NCBI RefSeq assembly: GCF_000757385.1
Contig: NZ_JRHH01000004.1
Location: 372,001-436,000, forward strand
Direction of reading: 5' to 3'
From: Flavobacterium aquatile LMG 4008 = ATCC 11947
Lineage (GTDB): Bacteria > Bacteroidota > Bacteroidia > Flavobacteriales > Flavobacteriaceae
DNA length: 64,000 nt
Shown here: positions 43,143 to 53,013 of the stretch, one piece after another
Position numbering within the stretch: the stretch's first letter is position 1
How the letters are laid out: each line of letters opens with the position of its first letter
Program-made: the position numbers and the translations under genes
Notes under the pieces: generated by a model
Databases searched by the model: none
What the model saw: the letters and a program-made list of their open reading frames with translations, nothing else
Told to the model about the DNA's origin: nothing

Positions 43143-45314
43143 ATGATTTCGATTACAGATAAAACCCTTCAAGATTTAGAATTTAACACCATTTTGGAAA
43201 CCATTTCGGCGATTTGCAACACCGAAATTGGTAAAGAAAAAGCATTACAAATTACGCCGTTTAGCAATAAAGAGTCGTTAATGAATTCGCTATTGCAAAC
43301 ATCTGAATATGTATCGTCGTACACCAATAATAACGCCATTCCCAATCACGGATTCGAAAACATTTCTACTGATTTAAAAATGTTGGGAATTGAAGATAGT
43401 TTTCTAGAAGTTTCCAGCTTTAGAAAAATTGCCACACTATCAGAAACTGTAAATGTTTTATTGCTATTCTTAAAGAAATTCAACGATTATTATCCTAAAT
43501 TAAACGAACGTGCGGTTCAAGTAGAATATACCAAATACATCATTCAGAAAATTGATGAAGTAGTTGATAAATATGGCGTGATTAAAGACAATGCTTCACC
43601 CGATTTAATCAATATTCGTCGCGATATGAGTGTGGTTCGTGGTAAAGTAAACCAGAGTTTTGGTACTGCTTTAAGTCAGTATAACGGTCTGGGGTATTTG
43701 GATGACATCAAAGAAAGTTTTGTAGAAAACCGACGTGTTTTGGCCGTTTTAGCGATGTATCGTCGTAAGGTAAAAGGTTCTATTTTAGGAAGTTCCAAAA
43801 CAGGCAGTATTGCTTATATTGAACCCGAAGCTACGTTGAAATATTCTCGAGAATTGAGTAATTTAGAATACGAAGAACGCGAAGAAATCACACGAATTTT
43901 AAAGAAATTATCCAATGATATTCGTCCGTATTTAGATTTATTGAAGCAGTATCAAGAGTTCTTGAGTGACATTGATGTTATAGCAGCCAAAGCAAAATAT
44001 GCTAATAAAATCAACGCATTATTACCAACTATTATTGAAGAAAAAAGGTTGTTTTTTAGGGATGCCTTCCATCCTATTCTGTTTTTGAATAACAAAAATA
44101 AAGGTGAAAAAACCTATCCTCAAACTATAGAATTAAGCGACGAAAACAGAATTATTGTAATTTCTGGACCCAATGCTGGAGGAAAAACAATCTCGTTAAA
44201 GACTGTTGGATTACTTCAATTAATGCTGCAAAGTGGGATGTTGATTCCGGTTCACGAACGCAGCGAAACGTTTTTATTCGATAGAATTCTAACAGATATT
44301 GGCGATAATCAATCGATTGAAAATCATTTAAGTACTTACAGTTACCGATTGAAAAACATGAACTACTTTTTGAAAAAATGCAATTCAAAAACGTTGTTCT
44401 TAATTGATGAATTCGGAACAGGTTCTGACCCTGAACTTGGTGGTGCTTTGGCAGAAACTTTCTTAGAAGAATTTTATCACAGAGAAGCTTTCGGAATTAT
44501 TACTACGCATTATTCCAATTTGAAAATACTAGCTAACGAATTACCATTTGCCTCCAATGCCAATATGTTGTTCGACGAAAAGTCATTAGAACCAATGTAT
44601 AAATTGATATTAGGTCAAGCTGGAAGTTCGTTCACCTTTGAAGTAGCACAGAAAAACGGAATACCATACGGATTAATCAATCGAGCGAAAAAGAAGATTG
44701 AAGGTGGCAAAGTTCGATTTGACAAAACAATTGCTACGCTTCAAAAAGAGCGTTCGAAGATGGAGAAAACGTCGCTTAATTTGAAAGAAGAAGAATCAAA
44801 AGCGCGTGAGGAAAGTAAGAAAATGGAAATCACTAATGCTAAAATTAAGGAGAAATTAGAGCGTTATCAAGAATTATACGATGCCAACCAGCGATTGATT
44901 TATATTGGACAAAAGCTTGATGATTTATCGGAATCGTATTTTAATAATAAAAACAAAAAAGTACTACTTGGTGAACTTCTTAAAATTGTAGAAATCGAAA
45001 ACAGTAAACGACGCAAATTATCAGTTAAAGAAAAAGCGGTAAAAGAAGTTATCAAAAAGCAAGTTGAAGAAGAAGTTACGGTAAAAGTTGAGGAAATTCG
45101 TAAGGAGAAAAAAGAGAAAAAGATAAAAGCAAGTATAGTTCCAGAGAAGCCAAAAGTGATACTCAAAGTTGGCGATAGAGTTCGAATGAATGATGGAAAA
45201 GCTATTGGAACTATTGACAAAATTGAGAAGACTAAAGCGGTAGTAAACTATGGAGTTTTTACTTCTACGGTAAGTTTGGATGTGTTAGAATTTGTTGACG
45301 CATTAAAGAAATAA
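43143..45314 (+). CDS. mutS2: MutS2-family ATPase lacking a Smr domain
   Basis: The protein has MutS-type ATPase motifs: Walker A GPNAGGKT, Walker B LFLIDEFGTGSDPELGG, and the coiled arm domain before it (SSKTGSIAYIEPEATLKYSR). After the ATPase comes a long Lys/Glu-rich coiled coil and a short beta-rich end (KVGDRVRMNDGKAIGTIDKI). The usual C-terminal Smr nuclease domain with its LDLRG motif is absent; the length of 723 is about 60-80 short of standard MutS2. MutS2 proteins act in recombination control and ribosome rescue, the nuclease step needing Smr. Confidence 0.9.
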   Translation: MISITDKTLQDLEFNTILETISAICNTEIGKEKALQITPFSNKESLMNSLLQTSEYVSSYTNNNAIPNHGFENISTDLKMLGIEDSFLEVSSFRKIATLSETVNVLLLFLKKFNDYYPKLNERAVQVEYTKYIIQKIDEVVDKYGVIKDNASPDLINIRRDMSVVRGKVNQSFGTALSQYNGLGYLDDIKESFVENRRVLAVLAMYRRKVKGSILGSSKTGSIAYIEPEATLKYSRELSNLEYEEREEITRILKKLSNDIRPYLDLLKQYQEFLSDIDVIAAKAKYANKINALLPTIIEEKRLFFRDAFHPILFLNNKNKGEKTYPQTIELSDENRIIVISGPNAGGKTISLKTVGLLQLMLQSGMLIPVHERSETFLFDRILTDIGDNQSIENHLSTYSYRLKNMNYFLKKCNSKTLFLIDEFGTGSDPELGGALAETFLEEFYHREAFGIITTHYSNLKILANELPFASNANMLFDEKSLEPMYKLILGQAGSSFTFEVAQKNGIPYGLINRAKKKIEGGKVRFDKTIATLQKERSKMEKTSLNLKEEESKAREESKKMEITNAKIKEKLERYQELYDANQRLIYIGQKLDDLSESYFNNKNKKVLLGELLKIVEIENSKRRKLSVKEKAVKEVIKKQVEEEVTVKVEEIRKEKKEKKIKASIVPEKPKVILKVGDRVRMNDGKAIGTIDKIEKTKAVVNYGVFTSTVSLDVLEFVDALKK

Positions 45315-45316
45315 TC

Positions 45317-45727
45317 ATGGAAAATCTACCAAAAGACAAAAAGATTATTCTGTTTGATGGCGTTTGCAATTTGTGTGATGCATCGGTACAATTTATCATT
45401 AAACATGATGATAAAGATATTTTTAGATTTGTAGCAATTCAATCCGAACTTGGAACTCAAATTCTAAAACACATTGGCGTAAAAACTGAAAACACTGATA
45501 GTATTATACTTTATGAACCTGGAATTGCTTACTATTTCAAGGCTGAAGCCGCAATGCGCATAGCAAAAGAATTAAATAGTTGGCACAAAATAGTTAGTTA
45601 TTTAACGTTTACAGGAAAGTCTTTCAATTTCATTTATGATTTTGTTGCCAAGAATAGGTACAAATGGTATGGTAAAAAAGAGAGTTGTATGATTCCGACG
45701 CCAGCATTAAAATCGAAGTTTTTGTAG
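45317..45727 (+). CDS. DCC1-like thiol-disulfide oxidoreductase family protein (DUF393)
   Basis: ILFDGVCNLCDASVQFIIKHD carries the DxxCxxC motif that names the DCC family, and the ending RYKWYGKKESCMIP is typical. It has 136 residues and a thioredoxin-like fold. It starts two bases after mutS2, indicating a shared transcript. Its redox partner is unknown. Confidence 0.87.
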   Translation: MENLPKDKKIILFDGVCNLCDASVQFIIKHDDKDIFRFVAIQSELGTQILKHIGVKTENTDSIILYEPGIAYYFKAEAAMRIAKELNSWHKIVSYLTFTGKSFNFIYDFVAKNRYKWYGKKESCMIPTPALKSKFL

Positions 45728-45794
45728 TATGACAAATATCATATTTATGTTGAGTTATTCGAAGTAATTTTGGGTAACCTAAACAATTTAAATT

Positions 45795-45932
45795 ATGATA
45801 CAACTAGTTCATCCACTGTATTCTTGGGATAATGGTGCTTTTATTATGATTGGCGTATTTGCCTTAGTAATCATCGGATTAATAAGTGCTATTTTCCTTA
45901 TGATGGGAAGTAATAAAAAGAAAAAAGACTAA
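45795..45932 (+). CDS. Small single-helix membrane protein, 45 aa
   Basis: The short frame starts MIQLVHPLYSWDNGAFIMIG, contains one hydrophobic helix (IGVFALVIIGLISAIFLMM) and ends with a basic tail (KKKKD). The stop lies within a terminator stem, which supports it as the end of a real transcript. No family is recognised. Confidence 0.55.
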   Translation: MIQLVHPLYSWDNGAFIMIGVFALVIIGLISAIFLMMGSNKKKKD

Positions 45933-45955
45933 GTTTTCACTTAGTCTTTCTTTAT
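45924..45955 (+). terminator. Rho-independent terminator
   Basis: AAAGACTAAG and CTTAGTCTTT pair perfectly with a 6-base loop, followed by CTTTATTA. It overlaps the stop of the small membrane protein. Confidence 0.7.
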
Positions 45956-45969
45956 TATGAATAGGAAAT

Positions 45970-47643
45970 TTATTGTTTCACTATTTTCTTAACTGCTTTA
46001 CCTTGATCAGTTGTGATGTTTAGTATGTAAACACCCGAAGCTAAATTTGCTATAGAAATTTGACCTTCACTAGCATTTACCTCATTATTAGATACTAATC
46101 TTCCGTTTAAATCCGTTATTTCAACAGTGTTAATAATTGCATTTTCACCGTTAGAAATTGTTATAAAATTGTTGGCTGGATTTGGGTATACTGTAAAAGA
46201 GTTAGTTGAAAAAGACTCAGTTCCTAAAGCACAACTTCCAGAAAATACTGCTTCAATTCCTAGTTGTCCCAAATTTGTGGTTAATAATGTTAAAGTACCA
46301 CCAGTTAAAGCACTAGTATTATATGCAGTCGTTAAATTTGGATTCACGTATGAACCAAGCGGAAAATAACCTACTAAAGTATTAGCAGTTTGAGCAAAAC
46401 CAACATGAACTTGTTGATTTGCAGCAATTGCTACTGGAGTAGGAAATGTAAATGTTTTAATGGTATTTAAATCTCCAGCAACTAAAACGGTATTAGGACT
46501 TTGCGCCAATATTGCACCAGTACTACTCAATAATACTCCAAAAACTGTATTTCCAACATTAGCTGTTTCTGAAGCAATAGCTACATTAACTCCCCCAATT
46601 GTTGAAGAAACAGAATTTAATATAGGTGTTGAAATTATTCCACCTCCTGTATTAAATCCAACTCCAGCAGCATAACTTACTCCGCTTTGACCTTGACCAG
46701 AAACGAAACAAGTAGCAGTAGTATTGAAGTTTAAACTATTATTTGAATTTAATTGATCAGCTGGAACGCTAACATTTAAAACATTTGCTCCCAAAGCTGT
46801 TGGTGTCCAGTTAGCAAAATTTACTGTTACAGATGCACCAGCAGCCAAACTGGCAATAGTTTGTGTATTATTATAAGTATTTGCACCAGTTATTCCTGCA
46901 GTGACAACTATATTAGTTAAAGCAGTATTACTTTTATTTCTTACAATCGCTGAAATTGGTGTTGTCAAACCTAATGTTGTAGCTATATTACCTAATGAAT
47001 TAATACCTTCTACGGCAACATCATTACTATTTGGATTTACATAACCAAATCGGGTAACTGGTCTAAAACTTGTAGCAGCTAGAGTTGTTGGAGCTGCAGT
47101 TGTGCTTGCGGCACTAACACAACCATTAGTAAGTCCTGTATTATTTGCATTATAGGTAGCAGCAGTTGTTGCAGCAGTTCCTGTTCTAACAAAATCGTAG
47201 GCTACATAAATACCTCCACCATTATATACAAAAGGTGTACTTAATGTTAAATCTATATTTGTAGCAGTAGCAGGAACTGTATATGCACCAGAATAAACTT
47301 GAGTCATACCTGCGATAATTGTAGCCCAATCTGTTCCGCGTGTAAATGTTACATCGGAAGAGTTAAGCATGTAAACCACTATAGTTCCAGTTACCGCACT
47401 ATTTGCTCCTGCAGAAGCAGAGAAACCAAAGGTGTTTATAGAAGTTCCAGAAGTAATCGTATTAAGCTCAGAAGTTAATACTAGAGATGCACCTCTCATA
47501 AATGAATGTCCATTTGTTCCATTTGGAGCACGTTGTTGGGTAGTTGATGTTCCAATTGGTGCATTCAAAACTATATTCGCTTGACCAAACGAAAAAGTTG
47601 TTGCGAATACCGCCACTAAAAAAAGTTGAGTAATTTTCTTCAT
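45970..47643 (-). CDS. Secreted protein with T9SS type A sorting domain
   Basis: An N-terminal signal peptide (to TFSFGQ) and a C-terminal domain starting FTVYPNPANNFITISN and ending KAVKKIVKQ define cargo of the type IX secretion system. The middle 450 residues are rich in Ala, Thr, Asn and Val, and DVAVEGINSLGNIATTLG resembles a CARDB-type beta domain. It is probably displayed at or released from the cell surface. No enzymatic motif is visible; an adhesin or structural role is possible. Confidence 0.85.
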   Translation of the reverse strand: MKKITQLFLVAVFATTFSFGQANIVLNAPIGTSTTQQRAPNGTNGHSFMRGASLVLTSELNTITSGTSINTFGFSASAGANSAVTGTIVVYMLNSSDVTFTRGTDWATIIAGMTQVYSGAYTVPATATNIDLTLSTPFVYNGGGIYVAYDFVRTGTAATTAATYNANNTGLTNGCVSAASTTAAPTTLAATSFRPVTRFGYVNPNSNDVAVEGINSLGNIATTLGLTTPISAIVRNKSNTALTNIVVTAGITGANTYNNTQTIASLAAGASVTVNFANWTPTALGANVLNVSVPADQLNSNNSLNFNTTATCFVSGQGQSGVSYAAGVGFNTGGGIISTPILNSVSSTIGGVNVAIASETANVGNTVFGVLLSSTGAILAQSPNTVLVAGDLNTIKTFTFPTPVAIAANQQVHVGFAQTANTLVGYFPLGSYVNPNLTTAYNTSALTGGTLTLLTTNLGQLGIEAVFSGSCALGTESFSTNSFTVYPNPANNFITISNGENAIINTVEITDLNGRLVSNNEVNASEGQISIANLASGVYILNITTDQGKAVKKIVKQ

Positions 47644-47669
47644 ATTTGTTATTTTTATAATTAATGTAA

Positions 47670-47703
47670 CAAATATAAAAACTTATGTTATCGATATTAC
47701 AAA
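47670..47703 (-). promoter_or_regulatory. Promoter of T9SS cargo gene
   Basis: On the minus strand TATATTTG (complement of 47670-47677) and TTTG (complement of 47700-47703) are spaced 22 bases, about 27 bases upstream of the start. Confidence 0.55.
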
Positions 47704-47741
47704 ATATTTATTTATTTACTAGCAATTTTACATTTTACATT

Positions 47742-48995
47742 TTACTCTTTCTCCCATTTTCCAACAACTGATGTAGCTAAGGCATTTCCTAACACATTGG
47801 TTGCACTTCTAAACATGTCGCAAAAATGATCTATTGGAAGGATTAATGCGATACCTTCAATGGGAATATCAAACATGCCACAAGTAGCTGCAACAACTAC
47901 TAAACTGGCTCTTGGAACTCCAGCAATTCCCTTACTTGTTAGCATTAACACCAATAACATGGTCATTTGCGTTGGAATATCTAAATGAACTCCATAGGCT
48001 TGAGCAATAAATATACTAGCAAAAGTCATGTACATCATACTTCCATCTAAGTTGAAAGAATATCCTAGAGGTAACATAAAAGAAACAATTTTGTCTTTCA
48101 CACCTAATCGTTCTAATTCCTCAGTTAATTTTGGAAAAACGGCTTCACTACTGGTTGTTCCAAATGCAATTATTAATGGACCAACTATTCTTTTTAGCAA
48201 AGTTGTCATATGGCCTTTTAAAAACAAATAACCTACTAATAATAAAACTACCCAAAGTGATGAAATTCCGACTAAAAACGAACCAAAAAATTTGGCATAA
48301 GTAATTAATAATTCTTGTAAATCTCTAATGGCAAATACACCTGCGATAGCACCAAAAACACCTAGTGGAGCAAATTTCATTACATAGTTTACCATTTTTA
48401 AAATGATGTGCGAAATTACATCCAATACTTTAACGACTGGTTTAGCGTGATCACCAATTGATGCTGCAGCTAATCCGAAGAAGATAGAAAAAATTACAAT
48501 TTGAAGTATTTCGTTTGTTGCTAATGCTTCAAATATACTTTTAGGAATAATATGCTCGACAAAGTTTTGAGCCGAAAAAACTTTGGTTTTATCTGTTACT
48601 TCAGATGCTGATGCAACATCTACATCGGTCAAATTTAAACCAACACCTGGTTCTAAAATATTTACCCAAAACAATCCAATTAATAAAGATACGAATGAGG
48701 CCGTAAAAAACCAACCCATTGCCTTTCCTCCTATTCGACCAACCGATTTTATATCGCCAAGCTTTGCAATTCCGACTACTAATGTCGAAATAACTAATGG
48801 TGCAATAATCATTTGAACTAATCGAATGAAGACGGTTGCCAACATTTTAATTTTATCGCTGAAATTTTTAGCAAATTCGGCATCGTAATTATTGTGAATA
48901 TAAATTCCTAGAATGGCTCCAAGAAGCATTGCAATTAAAATTTGAACCGTTAAGTTGCTCAAAAACGATTTTTTTGGTTGTTCGGTTGTAGTCAT
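47742..48995 (-). CDS. Dicarboxylate/amino acid:cation symporter (DAACS)
   Basis: The product has 417 residues with about eight membrane helices and the conserved core FMLPLGYSFNLDGSMMYM of glutamate/dicarboxylate symporters (GltP/DctA-like). GTTSSEAVFPKL is the serine-rich hairpin, and a late PIDHFCDMFRSATNVLGNA motif contains the substrate-contacting Asp and Asn. It takes up C4-dicarboxylates or acidic amino acids with Na+ or H+. Confidence 0.92.
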   Translation of the reverse strand: MTTTEQPKKSFLSNLTVQILIAMLLGAILGIYIHNNYDAEFAKNFSDKIKMLATVFIRLVQMIIAPLVISTLVVGIAKLGDIKSVGRIGGKAMGWFFTASFVSLLIGLFWVNILEPGVGLNLTDVDVASASEVTDKTKVFSAQNFVEHIIPKSIFEALATNEILQIVIFSIFFGLAAASIGDHAKPVVKVLDVISHIILKMVNYVMKFAPLGVFGAIAGVFAIRDLQELLITYAKFFGSFLVGISSLWVVLLLVGYLFLKGHMTTLLKRIVGPLIIAFGTTSSEAVFPKLTEELERLGVKDKIVSFMLPLGYSFNLDGSMMYMTFASIFIAQAYGVHLDIPTQMTMLLVLMLTSKGIAGVPRASLVVVAATCGMFDIPIEGIALILPIDHFCDMFRSATNVLGNALATSVVGKWEKE

Positions 48996-48999
48996 TAAA

Positions 49000-50061
49000 T
49001 TATAAATAAGTTTTGTTTAGTAAATAAAAATCGGCTAGTACAATTGCGGCCATAGCTTCAACAATGGGAACTGCACGAGGCACAACACACGGATCATGAC
49101 GTCCTTTTCCTTGTTGCTCTATGATGGTATTTTGATTGGTTAAAACGGCTTGTTTTTGGATTAAAGTTGCAACAGGTTTGAATGCTACTCTAAAATAAAT
49201 ATCCATTCCGTTAGAAATTCCGCCTTGAATTCCTCCAGATAAATTTGATTTTGTTGTTCCGTCTTCGTTGTACAAATCATTGTGGTCAGAGCCTTTCATT
49301 CGAGCACCACAGAATCCGCTACCAAATTCGAAGCCTTTTACAGCATTTATTGATAACATTGCTTTTCCTAGTTCGGCATGAAGTTTATCGAAAACAGGTT
49401 CGCCCAATCCAATGGGAACATTCTGAATTACACAAGTAATTGTTCCGCCAATGGTGTCACCTTGCTTTTTAATTTCTCTAATATGAGCTTCCATTTTCTC
49501 GGCCGAAGCCAAATCGGGACAGCGAACATCATTTGATTCAATTAAAGAAAAATCTAAATCTTGGTAAGGTTTGTCAATGAATATTTCTCCAACAGAAGAT
49601 ACAAAGGCATTGATTTTAATATCTTTCAAGACTTGTTTTGCAATTGCTCCAGCGACCACACGAGAAGCGGTTTCACGAGCAGAACTTCTTCCGCCACCGC
49701 GATAATCACGAATACCGTATTTTTTTTCATACACATAATCGGCGTGACTTGGTCGGTATGAATCTTTTATATGTGAATAATCGTCTGATTTTTGATTGGT
49801 ATTTGGAATTATAAAACCAATTGGAGTTCCAGTTGTTTTTCCTTCAAAAACACCCGATAACAACTGCACTTCATCTTCTTCTTTACGTTGGGTAACTATA
49901 GAGGATTGACCTGGTTTACGGCGTTGCATTTCGTGTTGAATTGCCTCTAAATTTATTTCAATTCCAGCAGGACAACCATCGATAATTCCGCCCAAAGCTT
50001 CACCATGTGATTCGCCAAATGTGGTAATTCTAAAAAGTGTTCCGTAGCTATTTCCAGCCAT
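49000..50061 (-). CDS. aroC: Chorismate synthase
   Basis: The N-terminal [20 protein letters not shown], the middle [20 protein letters not shown] and the end [18 protein letters not shown] are the three signatures of chorismate synthase. The frame extends upstream to 50106, but the ATG at 50061 fits the family start, giving 353 residues. The enzyme removes phosphate from EPSP to make chorismate, the common precursor of aromatic compounds. It lies four bases beyond the symporter start, in the same direction. Confidence 0.96.
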   Translation of the reverse strand: MAGNSYGTLFRITTFGESHGEALGGIIDGCPAGIEINLEAIQHEMQRRKPGQSSIVTQRKEEDEVQLLSGVFEGKTTGTPIGFIIPNTNQKSDDYSHIKDSYRPSHADYVYEKKYGIRDYRGGGRSSARETASRVVAGAIAKQVLKDIKINAFVSSVGEIFIDKPYQDLDFSLIESNDVRCPDLASAEKMEAHIREIKKQGDTIGGTITCVIQNVPIGLGEPVFDKLHAELGKAMLSINAVKGFEFGSGFCGARMKGSDHNDLYNEDGTTKSNLSGGIQGGISNGMDIYFRVAFKPVATLIQKQAVLTNQNTIIEQQGKGRHDPCVVPRAVPIVEAMAAIVLADFYLLNKTYL

Positions 50062-50227
50062 TTTATATTGTTTTGAACAAATATAGTTTTTTAGTTTAAA
50101 GTGCAAAAGTGAAATGGTTTAAAAGTTTAGATTAACTCTTGAAAACTTTTTAATAAGTAACCTATTTCTTAACCTTAACTATGGTTTCATTTAATACAAC
50201 AATGTTTAATTTGTAAAACTTGAAATT

Positions 50228-51022
50228 ATGAAAAAAAGAAAAGTAGATCTAGTTGTTATTTCCGATGTGCATTTGGGCACTTATGGATCACACGCCAACG
50301 AATTATTAGATTATCTAAATGCTATAAAACCTAAAAAGCTAGTCTTAAACGGCGATATTATTGATATTTGGCAGTTTAGAAAATCGTATTTTCCAAAGTC
50401 ACATTTAAAAGTGGTAAAGCGAATCATTGATTTGGCGTCCAAAGGAACTCAGGTGTATTACATTACTGGAAATCATGATGAAATGCTGCGAAAATTTAGC
50501 GATACGTTCATCGGAAACTTCCATGTAATCGATAAATTGATATTGGATTTAGACGATAAAAAAGCTTGGATTTTTCATGGCGATGTGTTTGATGCTTCGG
50601 TGCAACATTCTAAATGGATAGCAAAGTTAGGTGGAATTGGTTATGATTATTTAATCCTTATCAATCGATTGGTCAATTGGTGCTTGAATAAAATTGGAAA
50701 AGAGCCTTATTCCTTTTCTAAGAAAATAAAAGCTAGTGTAAAAAAAGCGGTAAAGCATATCTCTGATTTTGAAACTACTGCAACTGATTTGGCCATTGAA
50801 AACAACTATGATTATGTCATTTGTGGACACATACATGAACCAAAAATCTTGCACAAAGAAAATAAACATGGTTCTACAATGTATTTAAATTCGGGCGATT
50901 GGGTTGAAAGTTTGACCTCATTAGAATACCACAATAAAAGATGGAAGTTGTATACTTATGAAAAACCAAAGTTTGTTGAAGAAGAAAATTTGTTTGAAAT
51001 GGAAGAAAGTTTAACGAACTAA
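50228..51022 (+). CDS. UDP-2,3-diacylglucosamine diphosphatase-like (LpxH-type) phosphoesterase
   Basis: Calcineurin-like metal motifs are in order: VISDVHLG, NGDIIDIW, YITGNHDE, IFHGDVFD and GHIHEPKI. The length is 264 residues, and the central basic stretch KKIKASVKKAVKHI is typical of LpxH-like proteins in Bacteroidota. It probably hydrolyses UDP-2,3-diacylglucosamine in lipid A synthesis, although related enzymes have other nucleotide substrates. Confidence 0.85.
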   Translation: MKKRKVDLVVISDVHLGTYGSHANELLDYLNAIKPKKLVLNGDIIDIWQFRKSYFPKSHLKVVKRIIDLASKGTQVYYITGNHDEMLRKFSDTFIGNFHVIDKLILDLDDKKAWIFHGDVFDASVQHSKWIAKLGGIGYDYLILINRLVNWCLNKIGKEPYSFSKKIKASVKKAVKHISDFETTATDLAIENNYDYVICGHIHEPKILHKENKHGSTMYLNSGDWVESLTSLEYHNKRWKLYTYEKPKFVEEENLFEMEESLTN

Positions 51023-51086
51023 TTCTACAAGGTAATTCGTGAAAATTAATTTATTTTTGCTTTATTTGTGTAAAATAAATTAAAAA

Positions 51087-51899
51087 ATGAAAACAAATTT
51101 TATCAAATTTCTTGCACTTATTGCTTTTGTAGGAACAGTATCTTGCAGTAGTAGTGACGATGATTCAAATACTGATCCAGTAGACCAAATTACAGACTAT
51201 TTACCACTATCTGTTGGGAACTATTGGACTTATGATGTAACAACAGAAGGTGTTACTAACAGAGACTCTTTATACAGCAGTAATGATACCTTAATAAGTG
51301 GTATTGCGCACAAAAAGTTTAAAACTTTGGAAGCACTTCCCAACGGATTTTACTCAACATCCTTGAAAAATAATGGTTTACGTGTTGATGATGGAACTGT
51401 AAAAATGAGCGGCACTGCAAGCTTTGATTATGGTTTGGGTAATCCAATAAATATTTCAATTTCTAATTTTATTATTTTAAAAGAATCTGGAGTATCAAAT
51501 GAGCAACTTAGTGCTGTAACTGGAACCTTTTCTCAAACTATTGAGGGATATCCTTTAGATTTTACTTATACCTTAAAAACAGTTAGTGATGGACAAGCTG
51601 TAAGTTTTACATCGCCAACTGCCGATGTTTATACTAATTTGATTAAAACCAAAGTAATTTTAAATTTAAAAATTACAACAACACAATCGATCGGAGGGTT
51701 TCCTGTAACCGTAACTATTTTAGCGCCACAAGATGTTGTTACTTCTACTCAACATTATGCAAAAGGTATTGGTATGGTTTATACAAATACCAATATTACG
51801 TATCAATTGCAAGAATTTCCTGGTCTAACATTACCGTTTCCATCATCTGGAAACCAAACACAGCTAGAATTTTTGGATACTTATGTAGCTGAAGAATAA
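51087..51899 (+). CDS. Lipoprotein, function unknown, 270 aa
   Basis: The lipobox FVGTVSC is followed by a Ser/Asp-rich linker (SSSDDDSNTDPVDQ), usual for surface lipoproteins of Flavobacteria. YLPLSVGNYWTYDVT near residue 45 is a motif seen in many small Bacteroidota lipoproteins. The rest is beta-rich. No enzymatic motif is visible. Confidence 0.65.
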   Translation: MKTNFIKFLALIAFVGTVSCSSSDDDSNTDPVDQITDYLPLSVGNYWTYDVTTEGVTNRDSLYSSNDTLISGIAHKKFKTLEALPNGFYSTSLKNNGLRVDDGTVKMSGTASFDYGLGNPINISISNFIILKESGVSNEQLSAVTGTFSQTIEGYPLDFTYTLKTVSDGQAVSFTSPTADVYTNLIKTKVILNLKITTTQSIGGFPVTVTILAPQDVVTSTQHYAKGIGMVYTNTNITYQLQEFPGLTLPFPSSGNQTQLEFLDTYVAEE

Positions 51900-52042
51900 A
51901 ATTAAAAAATCTCTTATTACAGAGTACTAATGCTCAATAATTTATATAAAATCGTAATTCTGTAACAAAATTAAGAAATTGTATAACACGGAAAATGGTA
52001 CAATAATTGTACTTTGCATTAAATATTTAAACAAATTAATTT

Positions 52043-52546
52043 ATGAAAAAACTAATTTTATCTGCTTTCATGCTAGCTGGTTTAGCATTTAGCGCACAGG
52101 CTCAAGACATCTCGAAAAATGCATTAGGTTTACGTTTAGGAGACAATGACGGATTTGGTGGAGAGATTTCTTACCAAAGAGGTTTAGGAGACAATAATAG
52201 ACTTGAGCTAGACTTAGGTTGGAGAAACAGTAATGATGTTGATGCATTTAAACTAACTGGACTTTACCAATGGGTTTGGAACATTGATGGTGGTTTCAAC
52301 TGGTACGCTGGTGTTGGTGGTGGTGTTGGAAGCTGGAGTTATGATAGAAGAATTGGTGGAGAAAGATTTGAAGATAGCGGAGCATTCGTATTTGTTGCTG
52401 GAGATTTAGGTATTGAGTACAACTTTAAAGAAGCTCCAATTCAATTATCTTTAGACATTAGACCAGAATTATATTTCAATTCTGATGATTTTAGAGAAGA
52501 CAATTTTGGTCCAGATTTAGCTTTAGGTATCCGTTACAGATGGTAA
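52043..52546 (+). CDS. Small outer-membrane beta-barrel-like protein, 167 aa
   Basis: A signal peptide (to AFSAQAQ) precedes short amphipathic strands with alternating aromatic residues (GFNWYAGVGGGVGSWSYD), and the sequence ends LALGIRYRW with a terminal Trp as in outer-membrane barrels. It is probably an eight-stranded barrel. A TACTTTG element at 52010 may be its -7 site. Function unknown. Confidence 0.72.
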   Translation: MKKLILSAFMLAGLAFSAQAQDISKNALGLRLGDNDGFGGEISYQRGLGDNNRLELDLGWRNSNDVDAFKLTGLYQWVWNIDGGFNWYAGVGGGVGSWSYDRRIGGERFEDSGAFVFVAGDLGIEYNFKEAPIQLSLDIRPELYFNSDDFREDNFGPDLALGIRYRW

Positions 52547-52562
52547 TCTAAAAATATAGTAT

Positions 52563-52596
52563 AAAAAATCCCACTTAAATAAGTGGGATTTTTTTA
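52563..52596. terminator. Bidirectional rho-independent terminator
   Basis: AAAAAATCCCACTT and AAGTGGGATTTTTT pair around AAAT, with A-runs and T-runs on both sides. It ends the barrel gene (+) and overlaps the PrcB-like stop (-). Confidence 0.88.
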
Positions 52597-53013
52597 TTTA
52601 AACTCAATTGGTTTTTTAGAATTTATCTTTAAAACACAATACGGATTTGTTATTGCTTGCATTGCCATTCCGTCGGGCTTTATTTCTTCTATATCAACGA
52701 TTATTTTATCCGATAATTCAGTTACACTTTTAATATCAACTTTATAACCACCTGAATTTTTCTCTCCTAAATTTATCAAAACAAAATTAGCTGTTTGTAT
52801 ATCTGTTGGTTTTACAAATTTCTTAATCTCTTCATCGCCAAGTAACATATTGAATTCTTTTTGTTCTGAAATCACTTCATAAAACTGAAACGCTGCTCCA
52901 CCATAATCACTTGAAACTAAAACTTTATACAATGATTTGGGCTCATCTACAACTTTAGTTGGTGAACAAGAAAAAATCGTTAAAACTAAACCGAGTAAAA
53001 TTATTTTTTTCAT
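52594..53013 (-). CDS. PrcB-like lipoprotein
   Basis: The lipobox LTIFSC is followed by about 120 residues whose end (EKNSGGYKVDIKSVTE, then IVDIEEIKPDGMAM and NPYCVLKI) matches the PrcB C-terminal domain first found in a Treponema protease complex. No PrtP-like partner is adjacent. The start overlaps the bshA stop by four bases, so the genes are coupled. Confidence 0.75.
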   Translation of the reverse strand: MKKIILLGLVLTIFSCSPTKVVDEPKSLYKVLVSSDYGGAAFQFYEVISEQKEFNMLLGDEEIKKFVKPTDIQTANFVLINLGEKNSGGYKVDIKSVTELSDKIIVDIEEIKPDGMAMQAITNPYCVLKINSKKPIEFK

